DNA of 64,000 bases from Sphagnum magellanicum (Eukaryota; Streptophyta; Sphagnopsida; Sphagnales; Sphagnaceae): the NCBI GenBank assembly GCA_021904315.1, contig CM038910.1, positions 17,732,001 to 17,796,000 on the forward strand. The letters are read 5' to 3'. Position 1 is the stretch's first letter. Each line of letters starts with the position of its first letter. Below, piece after piece: positions 26,660 to 36,654 of the stretch. The notes beneath the pieces are model-generated. The model saw nothing but the letters and a program-made list of their open reading frames with translations, was not told the origin of the DNA and ran no database searches. Made by a program: the position numbers and the translations under genes.

Positions 26660-26883
26660 AAGGTGCATTCACACCTAATGTTTAAGTCAGTGTTAAGTGA
26701 AATCTAGGTGGCATCTTAGGTGGCACCCAATTTTAAAATGGGTGATTATTTAATTAATATTAAGTGAATGTTAACTTAACATAAAAATCTTTGTGGGTAA
26801 ATAGGTTTAGGGTTCTAAATGACTAGCTTGGGTTTTAGGAGACTTAATACTAGAGTCCTTAACACCAAGTGTGAATGCACCTT
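26660..26883. mobile_element. complete 224-bp MITE with TA target duplication
   Basis: Terminal inverted repeats start with 15 identical bases, AAGGTGCATTCACAC, and continue imperfectly to about 27 bases (ATGTTTAAG versus GTGTTAAGG). A TA dinucleotide flanks both ends (26,658-26,659 and 26,884-26,885), as expected for a Stowaway/Tc1-mariner-type insertion. No open frame lies inside. Confidence 0.85.
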
Positions 26884-27149
26884 TAGATAGATAGTTTGCT
26901 GAGGTTCTGCTTTGTCATCCAACAAGCTCTTGAAGATAGGAATTATTGTTATCAAAGTGATGGATGGATTTTTATTGTTTAGAGCTGGTTATAGGTCGGT
27001 TAATTAATTAATTAATTAATTAAATAATTAAAATTTCCACCCCATCAATTACTTCATGTCTTAAGAATAAAAACCAATGATGTTTTCACCTGCAATGTTT
27101 TTGCAAAAATTCAACCTGAAAAATATAATTTCAACCTATCTATATACAA

Positions 27150-27420
27150 AGGGTTTTTTTTTATTCATGGAAAAATTGACCCCAAATTCATGAGGTTTCA
27201 AAAAAACGAAAAGAAAAGAGGTTCAAGTCACCAAATTTATATGATAAGTCCCAATAGGTAGCCAAGAATATATATATATATATAGAAGGATTCTTTTCAT
27301 TAAAAAAAAAGAAAAAGCTTTCATATATGGTATGTAGCCAAATTTGGCTAAATGTTTTTTTCTAGATGATTGTCACTTTGGCTACATCACAAAATCGGCT
27401 GAAAAAACCACTCATCAGAA
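27150..27420 (+). repeat. CArG-palindrome repeat family, copy 4
   Basis: It has 'atatgataagtcccaa', 'aggtagccaagaatata', an AT run, then the perfect palindrome TAGCCAAATTTGGCTA (27,335-27,350), 'agatgattgtcac' and 'ggctacatcacaaaatc'. Order and spacing match copy 2. Confidence 0.7.
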
Positions 27421-27496
27421 CTGACCTGAAAATAAACCCCTTTTTTTTTCCCCTAGAAATCATCAGAATCACTTACTTTTGTTGTGCAAATTTTTA

Positions 27497-27876
27497 TTGG
27501 CCTTGCTTACAAAGGCAAGAAGGATTTTTGTGTTAAGATTCCTTATAGAGTATAGTAGCTTAAGGGATTTTTATAGGCCCCTAGGTAATAATAATAATAA
27601 TAATAGGTCTATTTTTTAATTTTTTAAATATGAGGATTTTTGAAAGATGATATTTTTGCCAGGCTTGTGTTGAAACTTGAGATTAGTTATTATATAGAGT
27701 TATTAATAATATCTTGAAGGATTTTGGATATTTTTTGAAAGCATTTTTTTGAAGATTATATATTAATTTTGCATGGTGAAATATTTTAAATTTCCATAAT
27801 TCTTCTTCTTCTTTTTTTGCCTCAAGATACTTTTTAAGTGATGTAAATGGCAAGGCCCCACAATGTGAATGAAACA
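27497..27876 (+). mobile_element. MITE family A, copy 2
   Basis: It begins TTGGCCTTGCTTACAAAGGC and ends with 'aatggcaaggccccacaatgtg'. The internal blocks are 'taggtaataataataata', 'ttgtgttgaaacttgagatt', 'cttgaaggattttggat' and 'gcatggtgaaatatttt'. An expanded AAT run distinguishes this copy. Confidence 0.85.
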
Positions 27877-29115
27877 CCCCTTGTTAATCAAACAAACTGG
27901 TGATGTGCCTATTCAGGTTCACTGTTTGGTGTTGTCCAGTTTGGTGGGGGGGGGGAAGAGTGCCCAGTCAAAAAGGACTGCATGCAAGGGGGAAGTACCC
28001 AGTCAAAAAGGACAGCATGGAAATGTTACTAAATGAGTATAGTTTAATTTAATTTAATTTAATTATAATTATAATTTAACATATAGCGTATACTTTTAGC
28101 CTGTTGGTTGGTTTGAAACTCAAGATTTGGCCCAAACTGTTTGGCAGATTCCTATGTGTTACGCACCCATTCGCCACTTTGCTTTGATTCTAATTTGATT
28201 AATATCGGCACTTGTAAGGCTGCCATGAGCCCACCATTTTGTTGCATTTTTTGAATTTGCCTGCCAGCATCGTACACAAGCGCACTCACTCACTCGAATA
28301 TACGTGCTTTAATCGGATCTTTTTTTTTAAAAATAAATCTTCGTAGCAACTTAGCCTCCAAAGCTTCTTACAAAAGTCCTTCAAAAACAATATTTTGTCA
28401 GGCTGCTGGTCGATCGATCAATCAATCGTTCGGTCGATCCACCACTGCCTTTGGCCAGGCCTTCTGTAAGTAAAGCATGAATGACAAAATTTTCGTAGAC
28501 CCATTTGTACGAGATATTAGCCTCATTGTTCATGATACGTCTCTCCACCCGCCGCCCCGGCCACCCCTCCTCCTCCCCTGAGTCCGCACATGGTGTACCA
28601 GTTATCACCCACCGCCCCCAGTTGTTCTGTGATCTGTTTGCTGGCCAACAACGAAAAGGCTTCCGACGCTCTCAGTACTACTATATAATACAAATCTTCA
28701 TGTACCCAATTTGTCCTTTACAAGAGTGTCACTAGCCAAAAAAAAAAAAAGGGAAACAAAATTTTAAAAATTAAAAAAAATCTGAAATCTTCATATTTGG
28801 ACAATAGCTTCCAATTAATTGGTTGTCAACTTAAATAGCCGGATTCTTAAATTTTTCTACTTTTCGTTTCTTACTTGTAGCCAAATTTGATTGATTCCTC
28901 TTGTGTGATGAATGTCAGTGTGGTGGCTAAATCACCAAATTTTTAATTTTAATTTAAAAAAATTAAAATTAAAATTTGAAAAAAAAAAAAAAAAAAAAAA
29001 ACCCCTGGTTGTGAGATTCAATGCATTACATGGCATTTATCTCAAATCTAGAATATTATCAAAGCAAAAAATTCTTTCCATGGCTACACATGAACTACAA
29101 TGAATGAAAATACAT

Positions 29116-29412
29116 TATTATAGAGTATAGTAGATTAAGGGATTTTGGCCCCTACTAGGTAATAATAATAATAGGTCTATTATTTTTTTAATATGAGGAT
29201 TTTTGAAAAGATGATGATATTTTGCCAGGCTTGTGTTGAAACTTGAGATTTTGTTATTATATAGAGTTATTAATAATATCTTGAAGGATTTTGGATTTTT
29301 TGAAAGCATTTTTTTGAAGATTATATATATATTTTTGCATGGTGAAATATTTTAAATTTCCATAATTCTTCTTTTGCCTTAAGATCCTTTTTTAATGTAA
29401 AATGGCAAGGCA
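29116..29412 (+). mobile_element. MITE family A, copy 3 (5' truncated)
   Basis: It lacks the first 40 or so bases, including the GGCCTTGCC end. It keeps 'tatagagtatagtagattaa', 'ttgtgttgaaacttgagatt', 'cttgaaggattttggattt', 'gcatggtgaaatatttt' and the 3' 'aatggcaaggc'. Confidence 0.85.
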
Positions 29413-30184
29413 CTTTTTGGTTCCATGGGTTGGGACTTAGGCAAAGGAATTGGGTCAAGCCAAAATGAAATCCTTGGGCTTGGGACTTTGGTCCTTGGGG
29501 CTTGGGACCAAGTCCTTCATCACTAGGGCACATCAACTCCCAATAATAATATTGTTTTATTGTACCTCAAGGGACTTTGCCTCTTCTTGGGACTTAAGGG
29601 AAGTACTAGTGTGCAAGTGGCCCTTACTTACCTAAGATATGACATTATAAAATATTAGGTCCCAAAAATCCCCACACTATCAAGATGAACTCAAGGTCTC
29701 CAAGTCCAAATTTAATATTTCTTGGGGGAAAATATGGCTTGTAATTAGTAGTAATTTTGAATTTGATCAATATAGCCTTTTTTTTTTTCTTGGGTTGTCC
29801 AAAAATGGTGGTTTACAAACCAATAAGCAACAAATTGAAAACATAAACTTCTAACATACCCTTGTTGTCCAAAAGAACTAGTCATATTTAGACATATTGT
29901 GAGAGATGGGGTTTAGGGCTTTTAGAGATAATCAACTTGGATGAAATGCAAGTCTTCACAATTAGGAATATAATTAGGGTATCAATTTTGTTTTCCAAAG
30001 TGATATTAGACCAATAAGGGCTTGTTAGCATGCATTTTTACAAAACTAATACTAAGGGTGCCAAATCAATAACCAATTTTTTGGTGAAATTAAAACTCGA
30101 CAAGTTTGTTTTCAATATTATTATGACCTTTAATTTGGGTGTGATTGACTTTCGAGATGGGCAACAAAGTGTCCTTCTTGAAAT

Positions 30185-30246
30185 GAAAAAAAAATTAAAT
30201 TTTTTTTTCAAGTGGAATATGGCTGAGCAAAAATGACCAGATTTGA

Positions 30247-30279
<33 letters not shown>

Positions 30280-30400
30280 TTTAGTGTGTAGCCATAATAA
30301 ATACAGAAAGTTTATTAAAGATTTGTATTTTCATAGCTGGTTCATAGCCAGATCTGGCTAAACCTTCTTAGGGGATGGATGATGATGATCACCATTTAAA
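30185..30400 (+). repeat. CArG-palindrome repeat family, copy 5, with ATT microsatellite
   Basis: A TTA/ATT run (30,247-30,281) precedes 'gtagccataataaatacag'. The palindrome TAGCCAGATCTGGCTA (30,345-30,360) follows, then 'accttcttaggggatgga'. The centre AGATCT replaces AAATTT but the palindrome stays perfect. Confidence 0.6.
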
Positions 30401-31127
30401 AGATTTAAAAAGATCTTCAAGTTCCAACTTTCCTATATATATATGATTGCCAACACAAGCTCTACATAAAAGAAGAATTCCTAAGCAAAAAAAAACAAAA
30501 AAAACACTGGACCTTTAATAATGTTGTCCAACCTTCTTCTTCTTCTTCTTCTTCCTCCCAAGGGGTTGACCCTAATCACTCTCTTCAATGCCTCATTCAC
30601 ACACCCAATCATCCTTAACTATAAATGGGTAGTAGAGGCTCCAATTGGTACTAAACACTTAACCACATAACCCCCCCCCCCTTAATATAATTGGTTTGTA
30701 CTGAAAGCAATAAGAGTAATGACATTAGAGTTTACTTACTCATCATGCTTTTGAACATACTCCCAAACCAACCCAAATCAGACTCATCAAGATTCACAAC
30801 CCCTTGACTTAAGTTACTCTCACAAATGACTAGGCTCCACCCTAGTTGATCTAATTGACTCTACCAACCTATGTATCTACCTACCTACTTACCTACCTAT
30901 CAACCTATGTACCACTAAATGAGAGATTACAAGATAACCCAAGTTAGTTAACTACCCATGTAGGTTTCCATTTGGGATGATCACACATTGTAAGGAATGT
31001 GTTTCACCAAGTGTTATTATACTCTGAACTAGGTATGAGCTTCATTCAGGTAACAAATTTTTTTTCTATCTTTTGATTGTTGCTGGTATGAACTTTGCTA
31101 TGGAAATGCCATGATGGGTCAAGCTTT

Positions 31128-31463
31128 GTTGGCCTTGCCCACCAAGGCAAGAAGGATATTGTGTTTAGATTGAATATAGAGAGTATAGAAGCTTAATGGA
31201 TTTTTATAGGCCCCCTAGGTAATAATAATAGGTCTATTTTTATACAAGGATTTTTGAAAGATGATATTTTGGCTTGTGTTGAAACTTGAGATTAGTTATT
31301 ATAGAGTTATAATGTGTCTTGAAGGATTTTGGTTTCTTTTAGAGGATGTTTTGAAGATTACATTTTTGCATGGTGAAATGTTTGAGTTTTCATAATTCTT
31401 CTTTTTCCCTTAGGATACTTTTTTAATGTAAATGGCAAGGCCACAATGTGAGTGACACACCCC
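31128..31463 (+). mobile_element. MITE family A, copy 4
   Basis: It starts TGTTGGCCTTGCCCACCAAG and ends 'aatggcaaggccacaatgtg'. The last bases read inward on the opposite strand, CATTGTGGCCTTGCC, mirror the start TTTGTTGGCCTTGCC. That gives short terminal inverted repeats. Confidence 0.85.
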
Positions 31464-31959
31464 TTTGTTTACAAATATAAAGGCATAATAATAATATAGG
31501 GAAAGAAAACTAAAGTTAAAAATCTTGTATAATTTTTCCCTTAGGGATAGCCTAATTAGTAGTGAGTTAGTTATCTTACAAGAAACATTAACATAACCTA
31601 ACCTAACACAACATAACAAAAGAAAATTTACATAACATTGGATACTATGACATTTATATCCAAGAAGAGATTTCATAAACATAAAAGGGAAGGATTTTTT
31701 TGGGGGAGGGGGGGGATATTAGGGTTACTAGGTCAACTTAGGATGACTTGAAGAAGTCAAGCCTGGGGAAAAAACAAAAGGGCTTCTATTAGTAGGTACC
31801 TACTACCTACCTAGTGGAAACCAAAATCAAAACCTACAAATGAAGACACAAACCCTATCTATCTACCTACCTACCCACTCTTATACCTACCTACCTGCCC
31901 CCAAATAATCACCCCAAAAAGAAAACACCCATTTTGGAGCCAGCTAGCTCTTCTCCCTT

Positions 31960-33357
31960 CCTCCTCCCTCCTTGTTATACTAGTAACCTACCTAGGGACT
32001 AGGTGGGTGGGTAGGTACCTAGGTATGTGGGTGGGTAGGTAGGTAGGTAGGTAGCTAGTACCTACCCACCCACCCAGCCAAAAAACACTAGTTACCTAAC
32101 CCCCTCTAAAAAAAAGCTCACAAAAACACACATTTTGGGGAAGTGTTTCTTGACTGTGTGGACTAGTGTGTGGGTACTGTACAGTCCCTCACTCTCCTCT
32201 GCAGAGCTTTTGTGTCACAAGTGCAGAAGCCAGCCAGCCATGGCAGAGAGAAGATACAGAGCTTTTCTGTCGTTTCTGTCTCTCGGATTTTGGCACAGAC
32301 AGCACTGAGCAGTAGCATCAGGAAGCTCCAGACAGACACAACAGTCTGAGCCTTGAGGTTTAAACTCAGGTGTGTGTGTGTGTGTGTGTGTTTTTGTGTG
32401 CTTGGAAGGAATTTTCCAGAGCTTGGCAGTGAAGTAATTTTCATATTTTCCTCCCTTTTATTGTCTATCTCTCTCTCTGTGTCTGTCAGTTTCCTTCTTT
32501 TTTTTTCACCCGCTTCTTCTTGAGCTTGCTCTGCTTTGCTTTCCAGCAGTTAGTAGCTAGCTCCAGAGAGCTTTGAAGAGTCTCTTAAGTGTTTTTTTTG
32601 TTTTTTTGTGTTTGGGTTCTTTTGGTTGGTTGGTTGGTTGGTTTGTTTGTTTGTTTTTGTTTTCCTCTCTCTCTCTCTCTCTCTCTTCTCTTTTGTGAAG
32701 GAACAGGTGCCTTTTTAGTTTTTACTGTCACTCACAAAAGAAGCAGTTTCCGAAAGAAGACTAGAGGTTTGGGTTTGTGGGTGGGTTAGTTGGTTCTGGA
32801 GCTTCATAAGAGACGAAACCACTAGTGTTTTTTCTCTGTAACTTTGTTGTCATGTGTTTCCAGCTTTGAGCCAATCTTTTGTTGTTGTTGTTGTTGTTGC
32901 TCCTGAGCTGATGAGCTCCTGAGCTACTGAGCTGCTGTTAAGCTCTATAGCATTCTGAGCTTTTTCGCTTTGTGAGTCAAGAAAAATAGCAATGTCAAAG
33001 AGCTTTCTGAGCTTCACTACAGAAGAAAGATTTGCATTGTTGTTGTTGAGTTTGGATTGTGCTCCATTGCTCCTTTTTTGAGCTTTTTTTCTTTTTCTTT
33101 CCCCCTGCATTTTGGGTTTTTGGCAGTCAGTCTGGAAAGAGAGTTTTGGCAGATTTCCAGAGCTGGCTGGAAGCGGGGGATGAGGATGATGAGGAAGCTC
33201 AGGAGGAGGAGGAGGAGGAGGCCTGCAATGAAGAAGTCGTTTCAGAGGAGCTCAAAGCTTGTAGTAGACAGCGATATTGTGGGATCTGGAGGGGCAAGCA
33301 GGTTGCTGCTGCTATAAACTGAAACACCCAAAGCTTGGAGCTTGGTGATGAGAAGAG
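31960..33357 (+). promoter_or_regulatory. promoter and 5' leader of the LRR-II receptor kinase
   Basis: An imperfect hairpin lies at 31,995-32,080: GGTGGGTGGGTAGGTAC pairs with GTACCTACCCACCCACC. Downstream are a TG run (32,371-32,391), CT-rich runs (32,465-32,480 and 32,667-32,690), TTGG/TTTG runs and GTT repeats (32,879-32,899). These are typical of a plant leader. Two upstream frames of about 86 codons begin at 33,057 and 33,059 and end before the main ATG. The transcription start is not identified. Confidence 0.45.
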
Positions 33358-36300
33358 ATGTCACGCCTGCAGCTTGCTGAAGTTTTGGAGCTGCTACCAC
33401 AACTACTGTGGCTGCCGAGCTTTCTTCTACTGCTGCTCCTCATTGCTCTACCTTATTCCTGCTGCGTCTCTGCTCTTGCTCCCGTTGATGGCAATCCTGA
33501 AGGTAAAAAAACCCAACAAAACCCAAAACTCATGTTTGTAGCAGGTATCTTCAGTACAAAACACTCATCGCAATAGCACTCCAAAATGCTATTTTGTCAC
33601 AAAGCTGTGCTTTTCTCCGTCTCCCAAACTAGCACGAAAAATATTAGACAAGCAAATGCAGAAGAAGAAGAAGAAGAGCTCAGGATTCAAAGAAGCTCAA
33701 CTAGACTTCCTCAAAGTAAGGTTTGTCACAGAGCTGTGATTTCTGCCATCTCCCAAACTAGCAAGAAAACATTAGACAAGACTAAAATGAAGCACAAGAA
33801 GGAGAGCTCAGGATTTGAAGAAGCTCAACTCTTTCTCAAAGTAATGTTTTTGTCACAGAGCTGTGTGCTTTTCACCATCTCCCAAACTAGTGAGAAAAAC
33901 ATGAAACAAGCAAATGAAGAAGAAGACCAAAGAAGAACAAGAACAAGAGCAGATCTGGATTCAAAGAAGCTCAATTAGACTTTCCTCAAAGTGTGAAATA
34001 CAACAAAAGAAATTCTCACACACAGGTTTTAATGCCATTGGCAGCAATGGAAAGCCCATGATGAACCTTGACAGATTAATTAGCAGCAGCAGAACTTGCA
34101 CAACCCTAGAATTTTCTTTAGCTCAAAATCACATGTTTTCTTCTGGACAGCAAGGAGAAGAGGAATTGGGTCAAGAATTTGGGCAGAGTTTCTTCGTCAT
34201 TGCTTTTGGAAGTGGAGATAAAATGTTGCATTTCTTCATGGTTGATTGATGGAAATGGGTGCTGATGGGTTTCGTGGGGGAACGGGCGGTGGTGGTTTTT
34301 GTTTGTTAACAGTGACAGCATTGTATGATGTACGCCAAGCACTGCATGATCCACATAATGCACTTGTTTCATGGGATGTCAACTATTTATCTCCTTGCAC
34401 TTTCATGTGGGTTCAATGCTCTGCTCAACAAGTAGTAACCAGCATGTAAGCAGTCAGCAGCAACAACAACCCAAACATCTGCTGTTCCTTTCCTTTCCTT
34501 TATAATTTGAAATCCTTTCTCCCCAAGTTCTTCCTCTTTTCTCCTCAAGTTCTTCCTCCTTTTTCATACAATGCCGACATGGGTTTTTACTAAGACTAAT
34601 TTGTGTGTTTGTTTTTGTGCAGCGACTTGTCATCTTTGGGCTTCTCAGGGAGCTTATCCCCATTCATTGGAAGCCTTCCAAACCTCGAGTATTTGTATGT
34701 CTCACTCTTATATTAACCTTTCTGTTGGTTCTACTCACTAGAGAGATCCTAGTTTTCCCAAAGAGTTTTATGGCAGCATTGTTGTTGTATGTTGTGTTTT
34801 TTTTTTTCCTGCAATCTTTGTCTTTGAGTGACAGTAGACTAATAAAAAACAAATGGAATTTTTTGAGATACATGTATAAATGATGCAAACCATTTTAGGG
34901 TTTAAAGAATTAAAAATGTAGCGGGGCTTTTGTTTTGGTTACATTTTTGTGTTTTTTGGTGATCTGGGACTTTTGTCAACAGGATACTGCAGAACAATAA
35001 CATTTCAGGACCATTACCAGTGGAGCTCGGAAACTTGACAAAACTGCTTCACTTGGACCTCTCCAACAATTCATTCCAAGGACCCATCCCTTCCACTTTC
35101 GCCAACTTGAAAAGCCTCACTTCCTTGTAAGCAAAAACCATTCTAACATGAGATCAATTCATTGCAATCTCCATCTTCGCACTCTATTCCCATTTCAGCT
35201 TAACACACACACATAATCTTATACCCGTTTCAATACCAGGTGTTGATGGGTCTCATACCAGCTTCTTCATATCCGATGCTGATTGGCATTCTTGGGTGTA
35301 ATGGGGATTTTCGGGGGGAATGGGTTTTGGTGGAAGACAGGCAACTCAAATTGAACCATCTCTCTGGTCCCTTCCCAAGGTTTCTATCTACCATTCGGAG
35401 CTTGACCACTTTGTAAGCCCATACCAACCTGCTCCAATTGTTTGGCCTTGCCTACCAAAGGCAAGAAGGATAGTGTGTTTAGATTCATTATAGAGTATAT
35501 AGGTAGTAGCTTAAGGGAATTTTTTAGGCCCCTTGGTAATAATAATAGGTCTATATTTTTTAATATGAGGATTTTTGAAAGATGATGATATTTTGGCTTG
35601 TGTTGAAACTTGAGATTTAGTTATTATATAGAGTTATTATTAATTATATCTTGAAGGATTTTGGATTTTTTGAAAGGATTTTTTTGAAGATTATATATTA
35701 TTTTGCATGGTGAAATATTCGAGTTTTCATAATTCTTCTTTTGCCTTAAGATACTTTTTAATGTGCAAATGTCAAGGCCATACATAGTGTGACCACACCC
35801 CCCGCCCCTTTTTTTTTTGTAGTGTAATCAGATGGTGCGTTACCATGCGTGTTTAAACCCTCCACTATTTTCCGGGTGTTTCAAATACCCTCCGGGTATC
35901 ACCGGGGGTGGGGGCCCTTATAAATGTTGTTTGCTACCATTTTGCAGGGATGTCTCATACAACAACTTGTCCGGTTTTGTGCCGAATCTGACGCTGCCGA
36001 ATCTAATGTAAGAACTCTCTAGTAACTGTTTATTACATGAGTATGATCATCATCGGAAGATTATGTTATATAATGTGGTGAAGAAAAAAAAAAAAGGACA
36101 TAATCTGCCCACCCCAGCAGCAGATTATGATCATCATTGGAAGATTATGTTATATAATGTGGTGAAGAAAAAAAAAAAGGGGACATAATCTGCCCACCCC
36201 AGCAGCAGATTATGTCAGAAAATCTTTCGATAATTCCGGTGGGATGATGCTCGGGTTGGTTTTGTTTGGAATTGACACTCAAATTTGGGTGTGTTGGAAA

Positions 36301-36623
36301 ACAGTGTGCAAGGTAATCCACTCTTGTGTGGTTGGAGTACCGGAACGGAATGCCCCGGTGATCCGCCATTACCGTTGATGGCTAATGTAAATGGCAGCAC
36401 ACAATGTAAGCTTTTACGGTTCACATTTTTAAGGTCCGGGGTGGCAGATTATGTGAATCATTAAATTTCCTTGGACCACATTGTTTGTTTGTTAGTTATA
36501 TGAAATAATAATCTTCCGGTGACGATTATACACGCTCGTAACAGTCACCAAAATGGGTACGTACACCCCAAGGGGTGGGAATATTCCCTTTTTTGGGTGT
36601 GTGAATTTGTTGATGATTTGCTA

Positions 36624-36654
<31 letters not shown>

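Larger units (their letters stand above)
27880..31127. other. intergenic DNA
   Basis: No gene recognised. A short direct duplication containing 'cccagtcaaaaaggac' lies at 27,960-28,018. A less AT-rich patch at 28,100-28,740 holds a 75-codon minus-strand frame of unknown meaning. A fragment of the CArG family ('gtagccaaatttgattgatt') is near 28,877, and an A run of about 24 is near 28,978-29,001. TTC repeats near 30,537-30,556 and a C run near 30,670 complete the stretch. Confidence 0.5.

Noticed and set aside
28381-28608. 75-aa minus-strand frame in a GC-richer patch
   Set aside because: There are no homologous motifs and no start context or splice partner. Not reported as a gene.
33586-33978. 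130-aa frame in intron 1 of the receptor kinase
   Set aside because: It is produced by the tandem array. The receptor kinase reads through from 33,502 to 34,313 in phase without it.
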